A DNA stretch of 53,592 nt from Oscillospiraceae bacterium (lineage in GTDB: Bacteria; Bacillota; Clostridia; Oscillospirales; Ruminococcaceae), in contig CAAGEZ010000061.1 in assembly GCA_900768995.1 (NCBI GenBank), positions 1-53,592 of the forward strand. The letters are read 5' to 3'. Below, piece by piece: positions 24,388 to 31,759 of the stretch. Position 1 is the first letter of the stretch. Each line of letters opens with the position of its first letter. The notes under the pieces were generated by a model. That model was not told the origin of the DNA. It did no database searches and saw only the letters and a list, made by a program, of their open reading frames with translations. Both the position numbers and the translations under genes were made by a program.

Positions 24388-24436
24388 GCCGCCCTGCTTC
24401 GGGGCGGCAAAAAAATAACGGCTCGGGTGCCGTTTT
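24388..24436 (+). terminator. Paired hairpins before the rep gene
   Basis: GCCGCCC (24388-24394) with GGGCGGC (24402-24408), then AACGGC (24417-24422) with GCCGTT (24429-24434) followed by TT. The second stem could end the upstream operon. Because an HUH initiator gene follows at once, the pair could equally be part of a rolling-circle origin. Confidence 0.5.
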
Positions 24437-24482
24437 GGTGACCTGATTAAATATTATTTTTCTGCATAGTGGTGAACGGGAT

Positions 24483-25250
24483 ATGAACACAAAGCGATAC
24501 AGAAAAACCAAGGACTTTGGAGAATTTCGGGAAGTTGAAAATTTCATTATTGCGCCTATGCAGGGAAACAGTAACAAACGGGCGGCCAAAGGGCAGGAAA
24601 CATCTGAGTCTGTTGAAAAAGTCAACGATCGCAAAGCTGTTGAAAAGGTTGAGGACAAAATAAAGGCGAATTTCAAGCCAAGAGACTGGTTCCTGACATT
24701 TACATATTTTGACGACAGCAGACCGTTAGATGAACACCGAGCAATAATGGACCTGAGAAATTTTGTGGAATCAGAAAAACGATTCTGTAAAAAGCAAGGC
24801 AAAGAATTAAAATATCTGAAAACCACCGAACAGGGGGAGCGGTCAAAGCACTGGCATCATCATATGATCTTGCCGGGGTGGATACCGCTGGAAGAAATAG
24901 AAAAGCGATGGGGCAAGGGCACAGTACACCCACAACGCTTATGGGCTGACGGCAATGTGGATAATCAGCGGGACAGATTAAACGTACATCATCTTGCCGA
25001 ATACTTCGTAGGCGTAAACAAAGGCGGCAAGAAACGGGGCGAACGCCCAAAAGGAAAACAGAGATACAGTTTTTCCAGAAACTGTGTTTCACCAAAGATC
25101 ACATACGAAGAGATGTCAGCCAAGTGGATAAAGACACCTCGAACGCCACGAGGCTGGGCCATTGCGCCGGGCAGTCTGAACGAATGGGAAGATGGATACG
25201 GGTTCAGGCATCAGCGTTACACACTGATAAGGGATAAAAGCAGGAGGTGA
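24483..25250 (+). CDS. HUH-type replication initiator (Rep)
   Basis: 255 residues with the three Rep motifs in order: motif I WFLTFTYFDD (about residue 65), motif II HWHHHMILPGW (HUH, about residue 120) and motif III LAEYFVGVNKGG with the catalytic Tyr (about residue 180). Such proteins nick an origin and start rolling-circle replication of plasmids and phages. The ribosome site (ACGGGAT) is weak. Finding one in an HK97-type phage beside PcfJ/K suggests a plasmid-like replication module. A conjugative-relaxase relative is less likely given the short length. Confidence 0.75.
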   Translation: MNTKRYRKTKDFGEFREVENFIIAPMQGNSNKRAAKGQETSESVEKVNDRKAVEKVEDKIKANFKPRDWFLTFTYFDDSRPLDEHRAIMDLRNFVESEKRFCKKQGKELKYLKTTEQGERSKHWHHHMILPGWIPLEEIEKRWGKGTVHPQRLWADGNVDNQRDRLNVHHLAEYFVGVNKGGKKRGERPKGKQRYSFSRNCVSPKITYEEMSAKWIKTPRTPRGWAIAPGSLNEWEDGYGFRHQRYTLIRDKSRR

Positions 25251-25254
25251 AAGA

Positions 25255-25434
25255 ATGTCAGCTACCTATAAGGGAAAAGAAATGTTAAGCCGAGAAGAAA
25301 CGGTGAGAGCCTGGCAGGAAATGCACATAGAGCATAAGACTGCGGTTGCAATATGTCTGAGAATGAACATAAGCGAAGCAACGTTATTCCGATCGTTTCG
25401 CCGCTGGGGGCTTGGCAAGACCCGTAAGAAATGA
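25255..25434 (+). CDS. Small HTH-like phage protein
   Basis: 59 residues, with AGGAGG seven to eight bases before the ATG; it overlaps the HNH gene start (ATGA). The segment IEHKTAVAICLRMNISEATL with FRSFRRWGLGKTRKK looks like a small helix-turn-helix of the kind that directs transposases or small terminases to DNA. Four bases separate it from the Rep stop. The function is open. Confidence 0.6.
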   Translation: MSATYKGKEMLSREETVRAWQEMHIEHKTAVAICLRMNISEATLFRSFRRWGLGKTRKK

Positions 25435-25799
25435 CACAGCGATTTTATTTATGGCTGCTCAAACTGATTGCAGACGGTGACGTACATCCGTTTTATATCA
25501 GTACAGAATGGCGCAGTGTGCGGGAAAGGGTACTGCGAGAACATCACTATGAATGCTATATGTGCAAGCTCAAAGGCAAGCTGTCTACGAGAGGCAACAG
25601 CACTCCGCTTGTGGTGCATCACGTAAAGCCGCTGAAACAATACCCAAAGCTGGCACTAAGTCCATACATAACCAACAGCAACGGTCATAAGGTTATACAG
25701 CTTATGCCGTTATGCCACAGCTGCCACGAGGAAATTGAAGGGCGCAAAGGGAATTTCAAGCCAAAGGGCGATAATCCTAAGTTTCCCGAAAGGTGGTAG
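25431..25799 (+). CDS. HNH endonuclease
   Basis: 122 residues. Zinc-binding and catalytic motifs are present in order: CYMCKLKGK, LVVHHVKPL, then an LMPLCHSCHEEIEG closing motif. In HK97-like phages the HNH protein normally sits next to cos and the terminase genes and stimulates terminase cleavage. Here the terminase lies about 8 kb downstream. Upstream is the 59-residue HTH protein with which it overlaps by 4 bp. Confidence 0.88.
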   Translation: MTQRFYLWLLKLIADGDVHPFYISTEWRSVRERVLREHHYECYMCKLKGKLSTRGNSTPLVVHHVKPLKQYPKLALSPYITNSNGHKVIQLMPLCHSCHEEIEGRKGNFKPKGDNPKFPERW

Positions 25800-25966
25800 C
25801 ACTCCCCCAGGGTCAAAAAAACGGGAAATTATTAACGTTTTCATACCGGAGTAAGGGGGAGTAGACTGTTGCGGGATATGGCGTGTATGCGCACGTGCGT
25901 GTGCGTGCCTTGAATATAGTGCAGCTGAAAATATCGTAAATACGTAGATGAAAGGATATGAATAGA
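25800..25966. other. Gene-free region, candidate cos or packaging site
   Basis: Directly after the HNH gene. ACTCCCCC (25800-25807) and GGGGGAGT (25855-25862) form a long-range inverted repeat around an A/T-rich centre. Positions 25881-25908 are a perfect 28-base alternation of purine and pyrimidine (mostly GC/GT steps), a Z-DNA-prone tract. Since HNH genes in this phage group abut cos, this is the best candidate cos site; the evidence is positional. Confidence 0.4.
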
Positions 25967-26305
25967 ATGACCATTAACGAATATCAACGAACAGCCATGA
26001 GAACCGCAAGCGGAATGAATTATGAAAATCACGGAATGCTGATGAATGCGGCTCTCGGCATTTGCGGCGAGGGTGGCGAAGTTGCCGACCTTGTGAAGAA
26101 AGCTACTTTTCAGGGACATACTCTGGACAAGGAGCACGTCGCAAAAGAACTCGGAGACGTTGCTTGGTATTTAGCCGTTGGTGCTGAAGCTATCGGCTAT
26201 GACCTTGAAACCATATTGCAGATGAACGTGGATAAACTTAAAGCACGTTATCCCGATGGCTTTGATGCTGACAAGTCACAGCACAGGAAGGCAGGAGACA
26301 TATAA
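25967..26305 (+). CDS. MazG-like nucleotide pyrophosphohydrolase
   Basis: 112 residues of the all-alpha NTP-PPase fold. The metal-binding pattern is visible: GICGEGGEVADLVKK (ExxE) and HVAKELGDVAWYLAVGAE (ExxD). The usual phage form starts MTINEYQ; I use that ATG, as another ATG nine bases earlier is too close to AAAGGA. Such enzymes hydrolyse NTPs or alarmone-type nucleotides. It opens the cargo block between HNH and terminase. Confidence 0.82.
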   Translation: MTINEYQRTAMRTASGMNYENHGMLMNAALGICGEGGEVADLVKKATFQGHTLDKEHVAKELGDVAWYLAVGAEAIGYDLETILQMNVDKLKARYPDGFDADKSQHRKAGDI

Positions 26306-26694
26306 TGGCAAGGAAAGCCGGGAAATATATCTGCAACAGATGCGGTCGCAAAATAGACACAGCAAATGACCTTGACTGTGTGGAAGCGAAAACATTTCAA
26401 ACCAGAAGCATAACTGAAATGGGAAGTGGACCCGAAGATAAATTTACAAGGGTTGATAAGGCGACAAAGCTGCATTTTTGCGGGAAGTGTATGGATATGC
26501 TGATGCAGTATGTGTATGATTATGAATACAAAAAGCCGCCTATATCCGAAGAAATTGTGAGATGTCGGGACTGCGTAAGGCGCTACAAAAGCGAATGCCC
26601 GTTATATATTAACAATAACGGAATGCAAAAATATCTTGACAATCGGAACGATTTTTTCTGCGGGTACGGGGAACGAGTAAATGAAAAGAGATAA
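26305..26694 (+). CDS. Zinc-ribbon phage protein
   Basis: 129 residues, starting at the base that ends the MazG gene. Cysteine pairs are ICNRCGR near residue 10, FCGKCMD near residue 59 and VRCRDCVRRYKSECPLY near residue 86, giving at least two likely zinc sites. It probably binds nucleic acid or protein. No family assigned. Confidence 0.65.
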   Translation: MARKAGKYICNRCGRKIDTANDLDCVEAKTFQTRSITEMGSGPEDKFTRVDKATKLHFCGKCMDMLMQYVYDYEYKKPPISEEIVRCRDCVRRYKSECPLYINNNGMQKYLDNRNDFFCGYGERVNEKR

Positions 26695-27322
26695 GCTTAT
26701 AAAATCCCGAAGCCGTGTGGAGAGGTTTGCCGAGGTATACACGCCGAAGCATATCGCGCGGGATATGTGCGGTCTTATCCCCGAAAGGCTATGGAATGAT
26801 ATTGATTCGGCCTTCCTCGAGCCTGCCTGCGGAAACGGAAATTTTCTTGCGGAGATATACGAAAGAAAATTAAAACTGTGCAGCTCTTCTGCCGATGCGC
26901 TGAGAGCACTGCACAGCATATACGGCATTGATATACAGGCAGATAATATAGAAGAAAGTCGTCAAAGGCTTTTTAATATGTTTATAAAGGCGTTTCCAAA
27001 TGCTGCTCTTCGGGATATTGTGGTGGCTGAAATGGTGTTGCGGAACAATATCATTTGTGGAAATAGTCTGGAAATTATGAAAAAATGGGAGGGAAAAGTA
27101 ATGATTAAGCTTGACGGCACTGAAAATGTCGAAACAAAACCTTGTCCACACTGCGATTTTTCTGTGCGGGATATAGGTGAGCGTATGAAGCCTGGTAGCG
27201 ACCCGTTTATATTGATAAAAGACGAAGGACAGGTTTTCATCGCAACCGATGATTCCAGTTTTGTAATATTGCCAATTAACTACTGCCCGATGTGCGGCAG
27301 AGATTTGAGACAGGAGGGCTGA
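26681..27322 (+). CDS. Truncated adenine-N6 methyltransferase-like domain fused to zinc ribbon
   Basis: 213 residues. The first 130 residues follow an N6-adenine methylase: EVYTPKHIARDMC, motif I FLEPACGNGNFLAEIY and motif II YGIDIQADNIEESR, then IICGNSLEIMKKW. In intact enzymes the catalytic motif IV (N/D-P-P-Y) comes soon after that point. Here the sequence turns instead into MIKLDGTENVETKPCPHCDF and a C-terminal CPMCGR, a zinc-ribbon protein in the same frame. The joint at about 27101 includes an ATG that may have been the start of the second gene. A catalytically dead SAM-binding remnant is likely. Confidence 0.7.
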   Translation: MKRDKLIKSRSRVERFAEVYTPKHIARDMCGLIPERLWNDIDSAFLEPACGNGNFLAEIYERKLKLCSSSADALRALHSIYGIDIQADNIEESRQRLFNMFIKAFPNAALRDIVVAEMVLRNNIICGNSLEIMKKWEGKVMIKLDGTENVETKPCPHCDFSVRDIGERMKPGSDPFILIKDEGQVFIATDDSSFVILPINYCPMCGRDLRQEG

Positions 27323-27324
27323 CA

Positions 27325-27648
27325 ATGAGTAAATGTAAATACGGAATGCAAAAGCCTGTTCAGAACGTGTTACAGCAGTGCATTAACGGCTTTAAGCGTA
27401 TGAAAAAGGGCGGCATCGGTGTAGCAAATGAGTGTGTCCAGCAGGCGTGTGAAATGGCGCTGAAATATATCAACGAGCTTGAAGCCAAATTAGCCGACAG
27501 CAAGCCTGTGAAGCACGGGCATTGGATACAGGTTGACAAGAACAAGTGCGAATGTAGTAATTGCGGCATTATTGTACTAATTGTGGTATATCCGCATGGT
27601 GACAAAAATTATTGCCCCAACTGCGGAGCTAAAACGGAAGAGAGGTAA
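27325..27648 (+). CDS. Zinc-ribbon phage protein A
   Basis: 107 residues from the ATG six bases after AGGAGGG. A helical N-terminus (VLQQCINGFKRMKKGGIGVA) precedes the signature PVKHGHW and two CxxC pairs, CECSNCG and YCPNCGAK. This arrangement is common in small Firmicutes phage proteins of unknown function. The bases encoding PVKHGH are shared with the next gene. Confidence 0.65.
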   Translation: MSKCKYGMQKPVQNVLQQCINGFKRMKKGGIGVANECVQQACEMALKYINELEAKLADSKPVKHGHWIQVDKNKCECSNCGIIVLIVVYPHGDKNYCPNCGAKTEER

Positions 27649-27653
27649 GGATT

Positions 27654-28073
27654 ATGACAGGCTTTGTAGATCTTAATACCGCTTATGACATTGGAACTCT
27701 AACAGATTGGTATATATCGTCAGTCACTGGTGATCCGCCCGTGTGGACTGACGAACACATTGAGGAACTGTTCAATGATTTCTATGTAATTCCTAAAGAT
27801 ACACCTGCCGCAGACGTTGAGCCTGTGAAGCACGGGCATATCGTGTGGAAAGAATATCACAAAGGCGGTATCAGGAGGAGAAAATGCCTGCAGGAAATTA
27901 AATCTGCTTACATTGAGCAGCAAATGCCCTGTAAGCATATTGCCATAATAGACGAAAGATATTTATCCAAAGACCCTTACTGTTCAGAGTGTGGAAAGCT
28001 GTTAGGCGAATTTCTGAACTATTGTGGAAACTGCGGAGCTAAAATGGACGGAGGTGAAAACAATGGAACGTGA
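27654..28073 (+). CDS. Zinc-ribbon phage protein B
   Basis: 139 residues with the same VEPVKHGH signature as protein A, followed by paired cysteines, YCSECGK and YCGNCGAK, at the C-terminus. An 18-bp stretch (CCTGTGAAGCACGGGCAT) is identical in both genes, indicating a shared origin or recombination. The start has AGAGGTAAGG upstream. Function unknown. Confidence 0.62.
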   Translation: MTGFVDLNTAYDIGTLTDWYISSVTGDPPVWTDEHIEELFNDFYVIPKDTPAADVEPVKHGHIVWKEYHKGGIRRRKCLQEIKSAYIEQQMPCKHIAIIDERYLSKDPYCSECGKLLGEFLNYCGNCGAKMDGGENNGT

Positions 28074-28513
28074 AATTTTATTCAGAGGAAAAGGATAGCG
28101 GCAAATGGATATATGGTGATTTACGTCATATATCTGACGGTCACGGCGGTTATATCCTGTGTATCGTGGACAATACAAACGGCAGAAACAACGATGTTAC
28201 AGGTGTTGAAGTAGTTCCCGAAACAGTCGGAATGTTCACAGGCTCAACCGATAAGAGTGGAACAAAGATTTTCGAGGGGGATATTGTAAGAGCGATTACA
28301 CGTTTAACGGACATATATGTTGAAGCCGTTACGTTTAAAAACGGGGCGTTTTGGTATAAAAACTGGTCGTGGGTTAAATTCGAATTTAAGTTTGAAAAAA
28401 CTGAGGTTATCGGCAACATTCACGATAATCCCGAATTGCTGAAAGAAGCGGCAAAGGACATTACAACTGATGCGGCGCAGAGCGGGCTTGCTCCTGCTAT
28501 GGAAAAATTTTGA
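28063..28513 (+). pseudogene. YopX-family phage protein with +1 frameshift near codon 10
   Basis: YopX proteins begin with a FRGK motif, then GKWxYGxL. From the ATG at 28063, which has GGAGG nine bases upstream, the frame reads MEREILFRGK and then Gly and TAG at 28096. The rest of the domain (SGKWIYGDLRH, TVGMFTGSTDKSGTKIFEGD and VIGNIHDNPELL) lies one frame over and runs to 28513. Removing one G near 28093 gives a perfect junction FRGKDSGKWIYGDL. The alternative GTG start at 28070 lacks a properly spaced ribosome site. Decay, a sequence error or programmed shifting are the options. Confidence 0.75.
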
Positions 28514-28531
28514 GCTAATGGGAGGATAAAA

Positions 28532-28648
28532 ATGGTTTGGATATATAACTTTGCGCTTATATGTCTGACGGTGCATTTGTGTATCAAATACAGCTTTTGG
28601 TGGCTGCTGCTTTTGCTGCTTATGGGCTCGGAAAAAGGAGAACGATAA
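28532..28648 (+). CDS. Small membrane peptide
   Basis: 38 residues starting MVWIYNFALICL with GGGAGG seven to eight bases before the ATG. The body is hydrophobic (SFWWLLLLLLMG) and the end is charged (EKGER). Two closely packed or one long membrane segment are likely. Function unknown; small but well supported by its ribosome site. Confidence 0.55.
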   Translation: MVWIYNFALICLTVHLCIKYSFWWLLLLLLMGSEKGER

Positions 28649-28684
28649 CAAAAGATGATAAATGATTTTTGATTGAAAGGAACA

Positions 28685-29026
28685 ATGAAGATGATCGAGG
28701 AAAAGAAAATATCCGAAACGCTGTTAAGGCTGAGTGTGCCTGCAAATAATTACGGGTTCAAATATCTGAAGCTTGCGGTGATGCTGGCAGATGCGGACGA
28801 AAACTATCTGCATTCTGTTATGCGACTGTATGCGGACGTTGCAAGACAATGCGGCACGACGCCCCAGCGGGCGGAAAGAGCTATAAGGCACGCCGTTGAG
28901 CAGGCGTATATGTACGGTGACATAAAAATCGTTGAAGCTCTGGGCGAGACAGATCCCGACACAGGAAAATTGGCAGCAGGGCGGTTCATCGGGGCACTGT
29001 GCGAGTATCTGAAATATGAAAGCTGA
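28685..29026 (+). CDS. Stand-alone Spo0A C-terminal-like DNA-binding domain
   Basis: 113 residues from an ATG preceded by AAAGGA. The pattern matches the Spo0A effector domain: LSVPANNYGFKYLKLAVML, then ENYLHSVMRLYADVARQ and CGTTPQRAERAIRHAVEQA, the recognition helix region. There is no receiver domain. In the host Spo0A drives sporulation; a phage copy could bind 0A-box-like sites, read the sporulation state or regulate the csf operon 69 bp downstream. Which of these holds is not visible. Confidence 0.72.
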   Translation: MKMIEEKKISETLLRLSVPANNYGFKYLKLAVMLADADENYLHSVMRLYADVARQCGTTPQRAERAIRHAVEQAYMYGDIKIVEALGETDPDTGKLAAGRFIGALCEYLKYES

Positions 29027-29094
29027 AGAGTGCTGAAAAACATTTTCGTGACCTTACGGAAATGATACTAAGGCACTGAAAGGGGGTGAAAGAA

Positions 29095-29784
29095 ATGGTG
29101 ATAGAATATCGGACAAGAGACGGACAGGGCAATGACATTATCAAGCCTGTGGAGATCAAGCAATTCCCTGTTGTGACAGGTATCGGGTTCAGATGTCCCA
29201 TATGCAGCGAGGAATGCGGGGCGGGGCACGAAATAAAGGCGTGCGTTTCCGAAAAATTCACGGACTGGTCGTTTTTTGACGGGCGGTACATATGCGAAAA
29301 ATGCGGGCGTTTGTTCAGCCTTTACCCATACAGCTACACGGTGGAAAATGGGAAGATCACAATGTTCAATCAGCTGGAGATAAAGCAGCATCTTTTCCGG
29401 AAGCACACGGCACCGTTTATGTTCTGCATAACGACGTCCCGAAAAAAGCATTTGTTTTATCGGGCGCAGATGAACTATTCGGACGAATATTTCGCAGTCC
29501 AGCTTGAAACGGAAACCATATTCACCGAAAGGGAGCGGCTTGGAAAGCTGTTTGATTTCGTGGAGAATATGCAGGCTATAGGCGTTTCAAAGACGGCTAT
29601 GTCAAACGGGGATATCCCTTTTGCGGTGCTGTCCCAGCCCTTCGGCGTAAGGTGCAGGGAGATACTGCTTCGGGAGCTGAGAACGTCCCGTGAAATTCAG
29701 ATACCGCTTTGGTGCGGCGTAAAACGAGATATTGAAACGGAGGAAGCTAAAAAATGCATTATGGATTTAATACAGACGATGTGA
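29095..29784 (+). CDS. csf1: Type IV CRISPR effector Csf1 (large-subunit-like)
   Basis: 229 residues from the ATG eight bases after AAGGGGG. The N-terminal zinc module typical of Csf1 is clear: RCPICSEECG near residue 40, then KACVSEKFTDWSFFDG and YICEKCGRLFS near residue 75. The rest is mixed alpha/beta with no enzyme motif. In type IV complexes Csf1 takes the place of Cas8. It is first in a tightly overlapping operon with cas11, csf2, csf3 and cysH, and overlaps the next gene by 31 bp, which strongly supports the call. Confidence 0.8.
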   Translation: MVIEYRTRDGQGNDIIKPVEIKQFPVVTGIGFRCPICSEECGAGHEIKACVSEKFTDWSFFDGRYICEKCGRLFSLYPYSYTVENGKITMFNQLEIKQHLFRKHTAPFMFCITTSRKKHLFYRAQMNYSDEYFAVQLETETIFTERERLGKLFDFVENMQAIGVSKTAMSNGDIPFAVLSQPFGVRCREILLRELRTSREIQIPLWCGVKRDIETEEAKKCIMDLIQTM

Positions 29785-30197
29785 AAAAGGCGGGAGCGGC
29801 TCTCCTGCTCTATGCCCTTTACCGCAGCAGAGGACGTGACAGCTTTATAAACGGCGTTGAGACCTGGAACAGAATGGAAAGCCTGTGCCGTGGAGCCTGC
29901 CGCAAGTCGTCCACCACGTCCGAATTTGTGACGAAATTCAAGCAGGCGGCGGGTATCGGGGCAATAAAGCCAAGATATCTTTCAGACCCCGACAACACGG
30001 GATTGCAGATACTGTCTGACGGCAGTGTTGTAGGTTCTTCGGACGTAAAGGCATACAGGCTGGACATTATTCAGGACAACGAGATAAGAAACGTTATTGA
30101 ACGTGATTATCCGCTGATAATTATGCTGATACGTGAACGTGTTCAGCGTGAAAAATTTGAGATGACCGAGGAGGAAAACGAAGATGAAGAGGATTAA
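29754..30197 (+). CDS. Type IV-B small subunit Cas11-like
   Basis: 147 residues, largely helical, ending in an acidic tail (TEEENEDEED). Pieces such as AGAALLLYALYRSRGRDSF and SSTTSEFVTKFKQAAGIGA fit a helical-bundle small subunit. Sequence similarity among Cas11 proteins is low, so the call rests mainly on position between csf1 and csf2, length and helicity. In IV-B complexes this subunit lines the backbone filament. Confidence 0.6.
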   Translation: MHYGFNTDDVKKAGAALLLYALYRSRGRDSFINGVETWNRMESLCRGACRKSSTTSEFVTKFKQAAGIGAIKPRYLSDPDNTGLQILSDGSVVGSSDVKAYRLDIIQDNEIRNVIERDYPLIIMLIRERVQREKFEMTEEENEDEED

Positions 30198-31086
30198 AAT
30201 TACATACACGATGACTGCCCCTGTTTCCCACATCGGCGAAACAGCATCGACAGGCAGTTATTTTCAGACGGTCGCCACTGCATACGGCAGACTGCCCGTT
30301 ATTACGGGAAACAGCGTCAGGGGCATTCTCAGAGACTGTGCGGCACTGCATTTTATGACGGCATACGGCAGTCCTGTGAACCGTGATATTTTTAATGTCC
30401 TGTTTTCGGGCGGCAACATCACGGGAGCGGCAGAGAATGACGTGGGGCGTGCTAAACAGGTCCGTGAGCACTTCCCGATGATATCCCTTTTTGGTGCGGG
30501 TCTTGGTTCGATGATGATGTCCGGAAACCTTATTTCGGGTTTCCTTTACCCTATATGCCTGGAGGCTGAGCCTATCACGGGCATTGGATCGGAAATATCC
30601 TGGCACGACCTTATCGAGGAGATAGAATTTACCCGAATGGACGACGGCAAGGAAGACAAGAACGAAAAATATCTTGATGATCCTGCGGCTGAGAAGTCTG
30701 CAAAAGCATCAACGCAGATGCGCTTCGGCGTTCAGTATATGGCTCCGGGTACGAAATTCATACAGGAAATTATCCTTGCGGACGGCGTGACGGAGCTTGA
30801 AGAGGGCGCATTCTGGGCGGCTGTGGCAAAATGGTTCGAGATACCCGCTATAGGCGGAATGAGGGCGAAGGGCTTTGGAAAATTCAATGCTGTGTCCGAT
30901 GAAATATCCGTAACTGACGGAGTTATCACGATGTCGGACAGGGTTAATGAACTGATCGCAAAATACAATGATTTTCTGTATTCGGACACACCGTCGGAAT
31001 GGATATATCTGCTTGACGGAAACGAAAAGAAGGGAGCGAAAAAGAATGGCAAAAGGGCCGTGCCGTCCGCTGAAAGTGACGGTTAA
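30184..31086 (+). CDS. csf2: Type IV Cas7-like backbone protein Csf2
   Basis: 300 residues of the RAMP superfamily. Two hallmarks are visible: LPVITGNSVRGILRD near residue 40 and the glycine-rich IGGMRAKGFGKF near residue 225. A helical insertion (ISLFGAGLGSMMMSGNLISG) follows the first. Csf2 polymerises along the guide RNA in type IV complexes. Its start lies within the end of the cas11-like gene with GAGGAGG upstream, and it overlaps csf3 by 41 bp. A C-terminal Lys-rich tail follows the domain. Confidence 0.87.
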   Translation: MKRIKITYTMTAPVSHIGETASTGSYFQTVATAYGRLPVITGNSVRGILRDCAALHFMTAYGSPVNRDIFNVLFSGGNITGAAENDVGRAKQVREHFPMISLFGAGLGSMMMSGNLISGFLYPICLEAEPITGIGSEISWHDLIEEIEFTRMDDGKEDKNEKYLDDPAAEKSAKASTQMRFGVQYMAPGTKFIQEIILADGVTELEEGAFWAAVAKWFEIPAIGGMRAKGFGKFNAVSDEISVTDGVITMSDRVNELIAKYNDFLYSDTPSEWIYLLDGNEKKGAKKNGKRAVPSAESDG

Positions 31087-31759
31087 GGTACGTGACGGAC
31101 GCATAGTTTCATCGGACGGCATTATTATGTTTGATTCGATAATATATCACGCCTGGTTTGCAAAATATGCCCCTCACGTTCTGAGAGGCGAGGGCAACGA
31201 AAACTGGAGCGGTATGATTGGACTCCCCTTTCGGTCCCTCAGCGGAAACCGTTGGGCGGCATCAAAGGGCATTTACAAAGAAATTTCCAAGACTGTTGAG
31301 CATTACAACCGCCGCCCTGATTTCTTTGCGGCCGACAAGATAGGTCATCTTGCGGAAAACAGCGGAAAGATATCTGATTCAATGGGAAAATACCGTGCAT
31401 ACCGTAACCCTGTTATTGTCCGCACGCTGGAAAACGGCGAAATGACATTTTACTGTGTGGGGCACGCAGAAAAAATAAAGGAGCTTATCGCCTGCATTCC
31501 CGCTGTGGGGAAAAAGCCGTCAATGGGCTGGGGCATTATCGAGGACGTGGAGATCGAGCACATAGAGCAGGATTACAGTTTATGGCACCCTGAATACGGG
31601 CTTATGCGCCCCCTGCCTGTGGACGATGAAGCGGCGGCAGGCCTTGACCTTGCGGGATATCCTGTGATGTACTACGGCATCAAGCCGCCGTACTGGAAGG
31701 CAAAGAACCAAGTCCCCTGCTTCGTGCCTGTGCCTGAAATGAATGGGGTGATACGGTGA
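31046..31759 (+). CDS. csf3: Type IV Cas5-like protein Csf3
   Basis: 237 residues from the ATG reading MAKGPCRPLK, with GGGAG nine to ten bases upstream. RAMP-like core: PLKVTVKVRDGRIVSSDG at the start, a conserved GLPFRSLSGNRWAASKG, and the glycine-rich KKPSMGWGIIEDVEIE. Csf3 caps the 5' end of the guide in type IV complexes. It is embedded between csf2 and cysH, overlapping both. No Cas6 (csf5), DinG or RecD gene is nearby, which points to subtype IV-B. Confidence 0.8.
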   Translation: MAKGPCRPLKVTVKVRDGRIVSSDGIIMFDSIIYHAWFAKYAPHVLRGEGNENWSGMIGLPFRSLSGNRWAASKGIYKEISKTVEHYNRRPDFFAADKIGHLAENSGKISDSMGKYRAYRNPVIVRTLENGEMTFYCVGHAEKIKELIACIPAVGKKPSMGWGIIEDVEIEHIEQDYSLWHPEYGLMRPLPVDDEAAAGLDLAGYPVMYYGIKPPYWKAKNQVPCFVPVPEMNGVIR

